DNA from: Acuticoccus sp963704595
GTDB taxonomy: Bacteria > Pseudomonadota > Alphaproteobacteria > Rhizobiales > Amorphaceae
DNA: 64,000 nt
Assembly (NCBI GenBank): GCA_963704595.1
Contig: OY969922.1
Coordinates: 2,790,001-2,854,000 of the forward strand
Reading direction: 5' to 3'
A program made the translations under genes and the position numbers. Each line of letters opens with the position of its first letter. Position 1 is the first letter of the stretch. The notes under the pieces were generated by a model, which saw nothing but the letters and a program-made list of their open reading frames with translations, was not told the DNA's origin and made no database searches. This document shows, one piece after another, positions 40,231 to 49,170 of this stretch.

Positions 40231-41003
40231 CCCCCATCACAGGCCGTTCCACCATCGTCACCGGCGCCTCCAAGGGCATCGGCAAGGGAATTGCCGCCGT
40301 GTTCGCCAGGGCCGGAGCAAAGGTGATGGTGGTCGGCCGCAACGAGGCGGACGGCCTTGCCACCGTCGAGGCGCTGCGCTCCGCCGGCGGCACCGCCGAG
40401 TGGTGCGCCGCCGACGTCACCGACTGGGACGCCGTGCAGGCGATGGTGGCGAAGACGATGGAGGCGTTCGGCGGCGTCGACATCCTGTGCGCCAACGCCG
40501 GCGCCTTCCCGCAGACCAAGATCGTCGACATGGACCCCGCCGAGTGGGACGGCGTTATGGCGACCAACCTCAAGAGCACGTTCCTGTGCGTGAAGGCGTG
40601 CATTCCGGCGTTCGAGAAGGCCGGCAAGGGGCGCGTCGTCGTCACGTCGTCGATCACCGGGCCGATCACCGGCTATCCGGGGTGGGCGCACTACGGCGCC
40701 TCCAAGGCCGGGCAGCTCGGCTTCCTCAAGACCGCCGCGATGGAGCTAGCGCGCTACAACACCACCATCAACGCGGTGATGCCGGGCAACATCATCACCG
40801 AGGGGCTGGTGGATCTCGGCGAAGACTACATGAAGGCGATGGCCGCCTCGATCCCGCTGAAGCGGCTCGGCGCGGTGGAGGACATCGGCAACGCGGCGCT
40901 GTTCTTCGCGTCCGACGAGGCCGCCTACATCACCGGCCAGCAGATCGTCGTCGACGGCGGCCAGATCATCCCCGAATCGCTGGACGCCATCGCCGAGATC
41001 TGA
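40224..41003 (+). CDS. Short-chain dehydrogenase/reductase (SDR), classical type
   Basis: The 259-residue NAD(P)-dependent oxidoreductase has the cofactor motif TGASKGIGKGIAAVFA, the NAG region LCANAGAFPQT, the catalytic serine in VVVTSSITGP, and YGASK as the YxxxK pair. The C-terminus ends in AYITGQQIVVDGGQIIPES, typical of classical SDRs of the FabG-like group. It overlaps the upstream permease gene, so it is very likely expressed with the importer and may oxidise the imported compound or its aldehyde product. The exact substrate cannot be read from sequence. Confidence 0.9.
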   Translation: MLTPITGRSTIVTGASKGIGKGIAAVFARAGAKVMVVGRNEADGLATVEALRSAGGTAEWCAADVTDWDAVQAMVAKTMEAFGGVDILCANAGAFPQTKIVDMDPAEWDGVMATNLKSTFLCVKACIPAFEKAGKGRVVVTSSITGPITGYPGWAHYGASKAGQLGFLKTAAMELARYNTTINAVMPGNIITEGLVDLGEDYMKAMAASIPLKRLGAVEDIGNAALFFASDEAAYITGQQIVVDGGQIIPESLDAIAEI

Positions 41004-41129
41004 CCGCCGGCAGCTGAGTGGTGGCGCGGTGCGGCTGGCGCGCCGGATCGTTGACATTCACGACGATCTCTCGAATTCATCCGCCACCGCGGCGGTCAGC
41101 TGATCGCCCCCAATTCGAGCGAGACCAGC

Positions 41130-41495
41130 GTGAGCGAACACGGGACGGCCCCTTCAGACGCCTTCGAGCTTTATGACCTGCGCGTAGAGATCGTCCGGTC
41201 AGGCGAAGGGAACATCTACTGCGGAAACGAGGGGGACTGGTTCGAGATGCGCGGCGAGATGCTGCACATGCCGGAAGGCCAGGGCTTCTCGATCTACTCC
41301 ATCGCCGCCGTGATGCCGCTGATCGCCGCCAAGCAGCGCGAGACCGCGCCCAACGACTGGATGTCGACCGACGCCGAGGTCGCCTGCCCCGACCCCAACT
41401 GCCCGAGCCGGCTCAGGATCACCCGGATCGGCAAACGCACCTTCAGCCACGCCGAGACGACCGCCGTGCCCCTCGGCCCCAAGGACGACCAATGA
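41130..41495 (+). CDS. TIGR04076-family protein of unknown function
   Basis: The 121-residue protein starts at GTG 41130 (MSEHGTAPSDAFELYDLRVE). It matches the small TIGR04076 pattern: YDLRVEIVRSGEGNIYCGNEGD, GQGFSIYSIAAVMPLIAAKQR, NDWMSTDAEVACPDPNC and a C-terminal RLRITRIG, with conserved cysteines that could bind metal. The function of the family is not known. Its stop overlaps the aldo/keto reductase start (ATGA), so the two genes are probably coupled. The 126-base gap after the SDR gene holds nothing I can identify. Confidence 0.78.
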   Translation: MSEHGTAPSDAFELYDLRVEIVRSGEGNIYCGNEGDWFEMRGEMLHMPEGQGFSIYSIAAVMPLIAAKQRETAPNDWMSTDAEVACPDPNCPSRLRITRIGKRTFSHAETTAVPLGPKDDQ

Positions 41496-42544
41496 GCGCT
41501 ATCGAGACCGCCACCCTGCGCCCCGGCTACGAGATCAGCCGCCTCATCAAAGGCGGCTGGCAGCTCGCCACCGGCCACAGCGAAACCGCCAGCGTCACGG
41601 CCATCGACGAGATGACCGACTACGTGCGCGCCGGCGTCACCGCGTTCGACTGCGCCGACATCTACACCGGCGTCGAGGAGAAGATCGGCGACTTCCGTCG
41701 TGCCGCGAAGGCGAGCGGCAACGAAGCCCTGATCGCCCCGCTGAAGGTCCACACCAAGTGCGTGCCGGATTTCGACAAGCTCGCTACTATCCGGAAGGCC
41801 GACGTCGAGGCGACCATCGACCGCTCGCTGAAGCGCCTCTCCGCAGAGCGGCTCGACCTCGTGCAGTTCCACTGGTGGGACACCGGCGTGAAGCGCTACG
41901 TGGAAGTGGCGAGCTGGCTGTCCGACTTCCAGAAGGCCGGCAAGATCGACCTCGTCGGCACCACCAACTTCAACACCGACTGCATGGAGGAGCTCGTTTC
42001 CTCCGGCTACGACGCCGCGTCGATCCAGCTCCAGTTCTCGCTGCTCGACCGCCGGCCGACGAAGCGGATGGTCGACTACTGCGCCGCCAACAACATCAAG
42101 ATCCTGTGCTACGGCACGGTGGCTGGCGGCTTCCTGTCGGACAAGTGGCTGGGCGTCGCCGAGCCCACAGGCGCGCTCGAGAACCGATCGCTGGTGAAGT
42201 ACAAGCTCATCATCGACGACATGGGTGGCTGGGACGCCTTCCAGTCGCTGCTCGCCACGCTGCGCGCCATTGCCGAAAAGCACGGCGTCGACATCGCGTC
42301 GGTCGCGATGCGGGCTATGCTGGTGGAGCGGCAGGTGGCGGGCATCATCGTCGGCGTGCGCCACGGCGGCCACCTCGGCCGCCACGCAAAGCTCTTCGAT
42401 CTCGTCCTCGACGCGGACGACCATGCAAAGATCGACGCCGCGCTCGCCGAGGCGACGCCGCTCGAAGGCGACGTCTACGATCTGGAGCGCGACAAGACCG
42501 GCCGCCACGGCTCGATCATGAAGTACAACCTCAACGCCGACTGA
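41492..42544 (+). CDS. Aldo/keto reductase
   Basis: This 350-residue (beta/alpha)8-barrel NADPH-dependent oxidoreductase shows the AKR tetrad: Asp and Tyr in AFDCADIYTGVEEKIG, Lys in LKVHTKCVPDF, and His in LDLVQFHWWDTGVKRY. The strand LVGTTNFNTDCMEELVSSG and the cofactor-binding ILCYGTVAGGFLSDKWLG follow in the usual order. Near the C-terminus KLFDLVLDADDHAKIDAAL is typical. It is coupled to the preceding TIGR04076 gene and forms the end of the importer operon; kynA converges from the other strand. It may reduce an aldehyde made from the imported substrate. Confidence 0.9.
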   Translation: MSAIETATLRPGYEISRLIKGGWQLATGHSETASVTAIDEMTDYVRAGVTAFDCADIYTGVEEKIGDFRRAAKASGNEALIAPLKVHTKCVPDFDKLATIRKADVEATIDRSLKRLSAERLDLVQFHWWDTGVKRYVEVASWLSDFQKAGKIDLVGTTNFNTDCMEELVSSGYDAASIQLQFSLLDRRPTKRMVDYCAANNIKILCYGTVAGGFLSDKWLGVAEPTGALENRSLVKYKLIIDDMGGWDAFQSLLATLRAIAEKHGVDIASVAMRAMLVERQVAGIIVGVRHGGHLGRHAKLFDLVLDADDHAKIDAALAEATPLEGDVYDLERDKTGRHGSIMKYNLNAD

Positions 42545-42559
42545 GGGCGGCGCGGCGGC

Positions 42560-43393
42560 TCAGAGGTCGCCGCGCAGGTGCCACAGCTCGGGGAAGAGCT
42601 CGACCTCAAGCATCCGCCGCAGATACTTCACGCCGCTGGTGCCGCCGGTGCCGCGCTTGAAGCCGATGATCCGCTCCACGGTCGTCACGTGGTTGAACCG
42701 CCAGCGGCGGAAATAGTCCTCGAGGTCGACGAGCTTCTCGGCGAGTTCGTAGAGCGTCCAGTAGCGGCCGGTGTCCTGGTAGACCATCCGCCACGCCCGG
42801 CGCACCTCGTCGTCGTCCTTGTGCGGGCTTTCGAGCTCGAACACGTGGTCGCCGAACGCCACGCCTGTCTCCTTCGACAGGAGGCGCAGCGCGGCGTGAT
42901 AGATGGACGGGCGGGCAAGCTCGGCGGTGAGCTTCTGGTGGATCTCGCTGCGGTGGTCGTGGACCTTCATCATCGCGGTGTTGCGGTTGCCGAGCATGAA
43001 CTCGATCATCCGGTACTGGTAGGACTGGAAGCCCGACGAGGCGCCGAGATCGTCGCGGAAGGTCGTGTAGTCGCTCGGCGTCATCGTGCGCAGGACGTCC
43101 CAGCTGGAATTCAGCTGCTCGAAGATCCGCGCTACGCGGCTCAGCATCTTGAACGCCGGGGCGCAGTGACCGGCCTCGATCTCGGCGCGCGCGGCGCCGA
43201 CCTCGTGGAGGACGAGGCGCATCCACAGTTCGCTGGTCTGGTGCTGGATGATGAACAGGAGCTCGTCGTGGGCACGCGACAGCGGGTGCTGCGCGAGGAG
43301 GACCCGGTCGAGGTCGAGATAGTCGCCGTAGCTCATGTCGTCCTTGAACGACATCTTGGCGCCTTCGGTGCCGGGATCGTAGCCCTTGTCCAT
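42560..43393 (-). CDS. kynA: Tryptophan 2,3-dioxygenase
   Basis: KynA is the heme enzyme that opens the indole ring of tryptophan to give N-formylkynurenine. The 277-residue protein has MSYGDYLDLDRVLLAQHPLS, the proximal region HDELLFIIQHQTSELWMRL with the substrate-binding histidine, SGFQSYQYRMIEFMLGNRN, RWRFNHVTTVERIIGFKRGT with the heme-ligand histidine, and GVKYLRRMLEVELFPELW. Length and motifs are complete and undamaged. A second in-frame ATG (MSFKDD) is possible, but the chosen start gives typical length. It follows the kynB-like hydrolase gene by 12 bases. Confidence 0.97.
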   Translation of the reverse strand: MDKGYDPGTEGAKMSFKDDMSYGDYLDLDRVLLAQHPLSRAHDELLFIIQHQTSELWMRLVLHEVGAARAEIEAGHCAPAFKMLSRVARIFEQLNSSWDVLRTMTPSDYTTFRDDLGASSGFQSYQYRMIEFMLGNRNTAMMKVHDHRSEIHQKLTAELARPSIYHAALRLLSKETGVAFGDHVFELESPHKDDDEVRRAWRMVYQDTGRYWTLYELAEKLVDLEDYFRRWRFNHVTTVERIIGFKRGTGGTSGVKYLRRMLEVELFPELWHLRGDL

Positions 43394-43405
43394 GGTCTTC
43401 GGTCC

Positions 43406-44212
43406 CTATTCGACGAGCGCGCGGGTGAGCGGGCTGTCCCGATCGGCAAGCTGGGTGACGACGGTGAAGTGGTTCTTGCCGTCGTCGTAGACCTGCGGCA
43501 GCGGCTGGCCGCCGGGGCGCCAGCGCTCGCTCATCAGCCGGGTCTGGCGCAGGAACTCGGGCCGCTCGTTGGCACCGACCCACAGGAGGACCGGAATGTC
43601 CGCACCGCGCGCGAGGAGCGCGGGGCTTTCGGCCTCGGCCTCCTCCGGCGTCAGGCGAAGCGTCTCGTTCATCCTTATGAGGAGCATCGGGGTGAGATCG
43701 AAAACTCCGCTGAGGGGGATGATCTTCTCGATGCGGGCGAGGATCTCCGCGCCGAGCGGCGTATCGGCGCAGGCCATCCGCGCGACGAGGTGGCCGCCGG
43801 CCGAATGGCCGATCAGGCGGACAGGCCCGCCGACCGCCTCGGCGGCACGGGTGATCGCAGCGCCCACCTCCTGCGTGATCTCGGCGATCCGCGCCTCGGG
43901 CGCAAGCGTGTAGCTCGGCATCGCGACCGCCCAGCCGGCGTCAAGCGCACCGGCCGCCAGATGCGACCAGTAGTGCCGGTGCAGCGAATGCCAGTAGCCG
44001 CCGTGGACGAACACGATAAGGCCGCGCGCCTCGCCCTCGGGCCGGAAGAGGTCGAGCGCGTTGCGCTCCTTCGGGCCGTAGGTCAGCGTCTCGAACGTGC
44101 CGGCGGGGCGGGCCTCGCGGAAGGCCTTTGCGATCGCCGCCCAGGCGTCGGGATCGCGCTCCTCCTCGAGCACGTTCACCGAGTTCACGAAGGCGTCGTC
44201 CCAGTCAATCAT
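43406..44212 (-). CDS. Alpha/beta hydrolase, kynurenine formamidase (esterase-type KynB) candidate
   Basis: The 268-residue hydrolase starts at ATG 44212 (MIDWDDAFVNSVNVLEEER). It shows the oxyanion motif FVHGGYWHSLHRHYWSHLA, the nucleophile GHSAGGHLVARMA, and the catalytic histidine in DDGKNHFTVVTQLA. HGGYW and GHSAGGH are characteristic of the arylformamidase/carboxylesterase group. Its tight linkage to kynA makes N-formylkynurenine, the KynA product, the likely substrate, but the assignment is positional. No kynureninase gene (kynU) is visible nearby, so the pathway may stop at kynurenine here or continue elsewhere in the genome. Confidence 0.82.
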   Translation of the reverse strand: MIDWDDAFVNSVNVLEEERDPDAWAAIAKAFREARPAGTFETLTYGPKERNALDLFRPEGEARGLIVFVHGGYWHSLHRHYWSHLAAGALDAGWAVAMPSYTLAPEARIAEITQEVGAAITRAAEAVGGPVRLIGHSAGGHLVARMACADTPLGAEILARIEKIIPLSGVFDLTPMLLIRMNETLRLTPEEAEAESPALLARGADIPVLLWVGANERPEFLRQTRLMSERWRPGGQPLPQVYDDGKNHFTVVTQLADRDSPLTRALVE

Positions 44213-44621
44213 CGCAAGATCCCCAACGGCGCTGCGAAAATGCGGCCGCCTCCCTGCCATCGCGCAGGGACAAGGGCGGTCCGCGGCGCGGCATCGGCGC
44301 ACGCTATGCCCGGGGCAGCCGTATTTCAATCATCAACATTTTAGGGTTAAACTAGATCTTCGGTTGCACTGCCCTCGCCCGGACGACGCCGCGGCCTACC
44401 TGTCATCCTGAGCGCCGTGTTGACGTTCCGGGCGGCGCAAGGCACGGCTTCCCGCCACCCCCGTTCCGGCCGCCTGCGCGAACCAACGCGACAGTTCCCC
44501 ATTAGTATTCCCATGAGATCATGCCAACTGCGAAGGACAAGCGGCCCAACGTGACGCCAGACCAGCCCGAGCGCGCTCCATGCAAGCCTGACGCCCACAC
44601 CGCCGCCAACGGTGCCCGCCC
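44213..44621. other. Divergent intergenic region, kynB-like / DedA-PAP2 genes
   Basis: This 409-base region must hold two divergent promoters. An AT-rich stretch at about 44318-44360 is the only compositional feature; I see no convincing -35/-10 pair, no conserved open frame, no inverted repeat of note and no RNA gene. Confidence 0.5.
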
Positions 44622-46610
44622 ATGACCGGGATGATCGACTTCCTGTCGAACCAGCTCGCGGTCAACCCGCTGGGCGTGGCGCTGATCGTCGGGCTCCTGT
44701 CGATGGCGGAGGCCGTCATCATCGTCGGCACCTTCGTGCCCGGCGTCACCATCGTCCTCGCCATTGCGGCCGCAGCCGGTGCCGCCGGCCAGGGCCTGTG
44801 GCCGGTGTTCGTCGCAACCGCGATCGGCACCATCCTCGGCGACATCGTCTCCTACTGGGTCGGCCGGCGCTACGGCATCCAGATCGCGGGGTGGGGCCCC
44901 CTCGCCCGCCGCCCGCAGGTGTTCGCAAGGTCGGAGGCCTTCTTCGAGAAGAACGGCTTCATGAGCGTCGCGATCGCGCGCTTCCTCCCCGCCGTGCGGA
45001 CGCTGGTGCCGACGTTCGCGGGCATCGCCAAGATGTCGCCGGTGACGTTCACCATCGCCAACGCGGTGTCGGGCGTCATCTGGGCGGCGGTCCATGTGTT
45101 CGGTGCGGGGCTTGCGGCGAGCGCGCTGGCCGAGATCGGCGGCCGCCTCGCGGCGGTGCTGATCGGGGCGCTGATCGTCCTCGGCGTCGCCATCTGGCTT
45201 GCCCGCATCGCGACGCTGTTCTCCATCGTCATGATCCGCAAGGCGCGCGACCGGGTGCACCGCTGGGCCTCGCAGCGGAACGACCGCGCCTCGCGCGTGC
45301 TCGCCCGCACGCTGTCGCCGGAGGACACCTCCGGCCTCCTCGTCATCTTCTGGACCTCGCTTCTGATCGCCGGGATCGTCGCGTTCGCGGGGCTTCTCGA
45401 AGCGGTCTGGTCCGGCAAGAACATCGTCACCATCGACCTTGCGTTCAGCCGCTTCGTCCAGTCGATGCGCACGCCCGGGCTCGACGACGTGATGATCATC
45501 ATCACGAGCTTCGGCGACGCGATCGTCCTCGCTGCGGTGATCTGCGTCATCCTCGCCTTCCTGCTCTTCAACCGTCACCTCTGGATCGCCGGGGCGTTCG
45601 CGCTCGGTATCGTGTCGCCGCTCCTGTTCGTGCCACTGGTGAAGGGGACGCTGTCACGCGCACGGCCGCTGACGGACCTCTACGACGGTGTCGACAGCTT
45701 CAGCTTCCCGAGCGGGCACACCACCAACACGGCCGTGGTCCTCGGCCTTCTCGCGGTTCTCCTCGCCGGGTCGATGCGGGGCCGCACGCGCTGGACGATG
45801 GCGACGCTCCTGTTCGTGCCGGTCCTGCTGGTGGCGTTCTCGCGCATCTATCTTCAGGCACACTGGCCGTCCGACGTTGTGGCGGGCCTCGCCTTCGCCG
45901 CCGCGGTGACCGCCGGTTTCGCGCTGTCGCTCAGCGTCCTGCCGGACCACGAGATCCGCCCCTGGCGGCTCGCCGCGCTGGTGTTCGCGACGTTCGTTAT
46001 CGTCGGCGGCATCAACATCGGCACCGGCTTCCGCGACGACAAGACCGCCTACGCGCCGCACACGCTGACCGAGCAGCTCACCGAGACCGAATGGCTCGAC
46101 CAGGGCTGGGACGTGGTCGGCCCCGGCCGGATCGACTTCGAGGGCGACGTGGAATCGCCCTTCCACGTCCAGTGGATGGGGCCGCTCACAGCGCTCGACG
46201 AGGCGCTCCTCGCAGACGGCTGGAAGGGCGCGCCGCCGTGGGACACGACGTCCGTCAGCGCCCTCTTCCGCGGCCGCTCGACGCTCGGCGAGCTCCCGCC
46301 GGTGCCGCGGCTTCACCTCGGGCGCCTGCCGATCCAGACCTTCATCAAGCCGTTCGATGAAGACCGCAGGCTCGTCTTCCGGCTCTGGCCGTCGCGCTAC
46401 AACGTCGGCGGCATGGCGCTTACCGTCGGCGCGCTGGAGGCGGAGGTGCTGGAGCATTCCTTCAACGTCACCACCTTCCTCGACGACGAGCGGGCGACGC
46501 CGGCCGAGGTCGCGGCGCTGATCGACCTCGTCAGCACCGCCGCCAGCGCGAGCGGCGACGAGGCGATCGTCCGCCTCGGCCGCGACCGCGAGGAAGAGGA
46601 CGACGACTGA
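44622..46610 (+). CDS. DedA-PAP2-LssY fusion membrane protein
   Basis: The 662-residue protein joins three units. Residues 15-210 are a DedA/SNARE-associated membrane domain with GTFVPGVTIVLAIAAAAG, ATAIGTILGDIVSYWVG and ARFLPAVRTLVPTFAG. Residues 245-440 are a PAP2 phosphatase with motifs KGTLSRARP (341-349), SFPSGHTTNT (362-371) and SRIYLQAHWPSDVVAG (407-422), the lipid-phosphatase signature with complete active-site residues. The C-terminal 200 residues form an LssY-type domain with IDFEGDVESPFHVQWMG and GRLPIQTFIKP. It likely dephosphorylates undecaprenyl or other lipid phosphates, with DedA possibly moving the lipid. Substrate is inferred. Confidence 0.88.
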   Translation: MTGMIDFLSNQLAVNPLGVALIVGLLSMAEAVIIVGTFVPGVTIVLAIAAAAGAAGQGLWPVFVATAIGTILGDIVSYWVGRRYGIQIAGWGPLARRPQVFARSEAFFEKNGFMSVAIARFLPAVRTLVPTFAGIAKMSPVTFTIANAVSGVIWAAVHVFGAGLAASALAEIGGRLAAVLIGALIVLGVAIWLARIATLFSIVMIRKARDRVHRWASQRNDRASRVLARTLSPEDTSGLLVIFWTSLLIAGIVAFAGLLEAVWSGKNIVTIDLAFSRFVQSMRTPGLDDVMIIITSFGDAIVLAAVICVILAFLLFNRHLWIAGAFALGIVSPLLFVPLVKGTLSRARPLTDLYDGVDSFSFPSGHTTNTAVVLGLLAVLLAGSMRGRTRWTMATLLFVPVLLVAFSRIYLQAHWPSDVVAGLAFAAAVTAGFALSLSVLPDHEIRPWRLAALVFATFVIVGGINIGTGFRDDKTAYAPHTLTEQLTETEWLDQGWDVVGPGRIDFEGDVESPFHVQWMGPLTALDEALLADGWKGAPPWDTTSVSALFRGRSTLGELPPVPRLHLGRLPIQTFIKPFDEDRRLVFRLWPSRYNVGGMALTVGALEAEVLEHSFNVTTFLDDERATPAEVAALIDLVSTAASASGDEAIVRLGRDREEEDDD

Positions 46611-46687
46611 CGGGAGCGGGCACGGTTGTCGCAGGGTATCGCCGCGGGCAATAGTCTGCGTCAGACGCGCGCCGGCAGGAGAGCCCC

Positions 46688-47476
46688 ATGAAGAGCGACA
46701 CCGATCTTGCCCGCCCCGCGGACGTTGCGGAGCGGCAGGACGCGATCGTCGCCCTTGCCCGCGAGAACGGCCGCGTGACGGTGGACGACCTCGCCTCCCA
46801 CTTCGTCGTCACGCCGCAGACCATCCGGCGCGACCTCAACGAGCTCGCCGCGCGGCGCATCCTCCAGCGCGTCCACGGCGGCGCGGTGTTCGCGACCGGC
46901 GTCGCCAACCTCGAATACGAGAAGCGCCGCCAGCTCGCGGCCGCCGAGAAGGCCGCCATCGGCGAGGCCGCCGCCGCGCTGATCCCGGATGGCGCGTCCC
47001 TCTTCATCAACATCGGCTCCACCACCGAGGCGGTGGCCGACGCGCTCCAGACCCGGCGCGCGCTGATGGTAATCACCAACAACATCAACGTCGCCAACCG
47101 CCTGCGCCTCCAGCCGCAGATCGAGGTCGTCATCGCAGGCGGGGTGGTGCGCGGGTCGGACGGCGGCATCGTCGGCGAGGCGGCGAGCGACTTCATCCGC
47201 CAGTTCAAGGTCGACTTCGCGGTGATCGGCACCTCCGCCATCGACGCCGACGGCGCCCTCCTCGACTACGACTTCCGCGAGGTTCGCGTCGCGCAGGCGA
47301 TCATCGCGAACGCGCGGCACGTCATCCTCGTCGCCGATGCGTCGAAGTTCGACCGGACGGCGCCGGTCAGGATCGGCCACATCTCCCAGGTGCAGACGTT
47401 CGTGACCGACCGCTGCAGTGCACCCGTTCGCGAAGTTTGCCGCGATAACGAAGTGCAAGTCATAGAAACCGAATAA
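46688..47476 (+). CDS. glpR: DeoR-family glycerol-3-phosphate regulon repressor
   Basis: The 262-residue regulator starts MKSDTDLARPADVAERQDA with a GGAGAG nearby. The N-terminal winged helix-turn-helix reads VTVDDLASHFVVTPQTIRRDLNELA, the DeoR-family hallmark; the linker ILQRVHGGAVFATGVANLEY follows. The C-terminal sugar-phosphate-sensing DeoRC domain has LFINIGSTTEAVADAL, VVIAGGVVRGSDGGIVGEAA and VDFAVIGTSAIDADGALLDYDF. Placement directly before glpD and the glycerol importer supports GlpR, responding to glycerol-3-phosphate. Three 11-bp repeats lie between it and glpD and are candidate binding sites. Confidence 0.9.
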   Translation: MKSDTDLARPADVAERQDAIVALARENGRVTVDDLASHFVVTPQTIRRDLNELAARRILQRVHGGAVFATGVANLEYEKRRQLAAAEKAAIGEAAAALIPDGASLFINIGSTTEAVADALQTRRALMVITNNINVANRLRLQPQIEVVIAGGVVRGSDGGIVGEAASDFIRQFKVDFAVIGTSAIDADGALLDYDFREVRVAQAIIANARHVILVADASKFDRTAPVRIGHISQVQTFVTDRCSAPVREVCRDNEVQVIETE

Positions 47477-47530
47477 CCTCTGTTTCGAAGGCATATAAAT
47501 GCAATTTTAGCCTGAGTGCGCCAATGCGTT

Positions 47531-47563
47531 TTCGTTTGACATTCGTTATGTGTTCGGTAGCGT
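47531..47563 (+). promoter_or_regulatory. glpD promoter with three 11-bp-spaced TTCGTT-type repeats (candidate GlpR operator)
   Basis: TTCGTT at 47531 and 47542 and TTCGGT at 47553 are exactly 11 bases apart, about one helical turn each. A consensus -35 TTGACA (47536-47541) lies across the first two repeats, with a weak -10-like TAGCGT at 47558-47563. Repeats phased with a -35 suit repression by a DeoR-type protein. Binding by GlpR is inferred. Confidence 0.65.
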
Positions 47564-47585
47564 CTCAATCAGGGAGAAAACGCAC

Positions 47586-49107
47586 GTGGATAAACACGGC
47601 ACCTTCGATGTTCTGGTGGTCGGCGGCGGCATCAACGGATGCGGCATCGCGCGCGACATGGTCGGCCGCGGCTACAGCGTCGCGCTCGCCGAAAAGGCCG
47701 ACTTCGCGTCCGGAACCTCGTCCTGGTCCACCAAGCTCATCCACGGCGGCCTGCGCTATCTCGAGCATTACGAATTCCGCCTGGTGCGCGAGGCGCTGAT
47801 CGAGCGCGAAGTGCTGATGGCGATGGCGCCGCACATCATCCGCCCGCTGCGGTTCATTCTGCCCCACCACAAGGGCCTGCGGCCTGCCTGGATGCTGCGC
47901 CTCGGCCTGTTCGCCTACGACAATCTCGGCGGCCGCAAGCTTCTGCCCGCCACCCGCACGCTCGACCTCAGGACCGATCCCGCCGGCGCACCGCTCGGCA
48001 AGGACTACGGCAAGGCCTTCGAATATTCGGACTGCTCGGTCGACGACGCGCGCCTCGTCGTCCTCAACGCGCGCGATGCGGCCGACCGCGGCGCCGTCAT
48101 CATGCCGCGCACCGAAGTGGTCTCCGCCCGCACCGACGGCGGCCTGTGGTCCGTCACCCTCCGCAACGAAAATGGCGAACGCGAAGTGAAAGCGCGCGCG
48201 CTCGTCAACGCCGCCGGCCCGTGGGTCGACCGCGTGCTCGGGCGCCGCACTCGGCCGCAACGACGCGCACAACGTCCGCCTCGTGCAGGGCAGCCACATT
48301 GTCGTGAAGAAGCTCTACGACCACGACAAGGCGTACATCTTCCAGAACAGCGACGGGCGGATCATCTTCGCGATCCCCTACCACGACGACTTCACCCTGA
48401 TCGGCACCACCGACCAGGACTACAAGGGCGACCCGCAGGACGTTGCGATCACCCCGGAAGAGACGCGCTACCTCCTCGATGCCGCCAGCGAATATTTCGC
48501 GGCGCCGGTGCTGGAAGAGAACATCGTCTGGACATTCTCGGGCGTTCGCCCGCTGTTCGACGACGGTGCCTCGAAGGCACAGGAGGCGACGCGGGACTAC
48601 GTGCTGCGCACCGAGGGCGGCGAGGGCAAGCCGGCGCTCCTCAACGTCTTCGGCGGCAAGCTGACCACGTATCGGCGCCTTGCCGAGTCCGCTGCGGAAA
48701 AGCTCGGCGAGATGATCGGCGTGAAGGGGAAGCCCTGGACGGGCGGCTCGCCCCTCCCCGGCGGCAACATGCCGGTGGCGGAGGCGGAGCGCTTCTGGGG
48801 CAAGCTCACCGATATGTACCCGTGGCTGCCGGATCCGCTCGCTGCGCGGCTTGCGCGCCTCTACGGCACCCGCGCGCTCGGCATCCTCGAGGGCGCGCAG
48901 AGCCTCGCCGACCTCGGCCACGACTTCGGCGAGGGGCTGACGGAGCGCGAGATCGCCTACCTCGTGGAGCACGAGTGGGCGCGGACCGCCGAGGATATCC
49001 TCTGGCGCCGGACCAAACTCGGCCTCACACTATCGCAGGATGCCGCCAAAGAGGTTGGCGCCTTCCTGCAAGAAAACAAACAGGACTCCAGAGCGACTGT
49101 GACGTAA
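47586..49107 (+). CDS. glpD: Aerobic glycerol-3-phosphate dehydrogenase (one apparent 1-base insertion)
   Basis: GlpD is the FAD enzyme that oxidises glycerol-3-phosphate to dihydroxyacetone phosphate and feeds electrons to the quinone pool. Start is GTG 47586, with AGGGAG nine bases upstream. The FAD motif is VLVVGGGINGCGIARDM; SSWSTKLIHGGLRYLEHYEF and ARALVNAAGPWVDRVLG follow. HIVVKKLYDHDKAYIFQNSD and FGGKLTTYRRLAESAAEKLG are typical, with a C-terminal helical region. The frame changes near 48241; removing one base gives 506 residues, the normal length. It is read with the glycerol importer genes downstream and probably controlled by the preceding GlpR repeats. Confidence 0.95.
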
Positions 49108-49170
49108 CGCTGTAATCTTACGTGCCCGCAAAACAGCGGGCGCGGCGGCAACGACCGCAAGGGAGGATGA

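Noticed and set aside
49118..49145. Inverted repeat between glpD and glpS as a terminator
   Set aside because: CCCGC/GCGGG is only five base pairs with no T-run, and glpS follows with a strong ribosome-binding site, so read-through is more likely.
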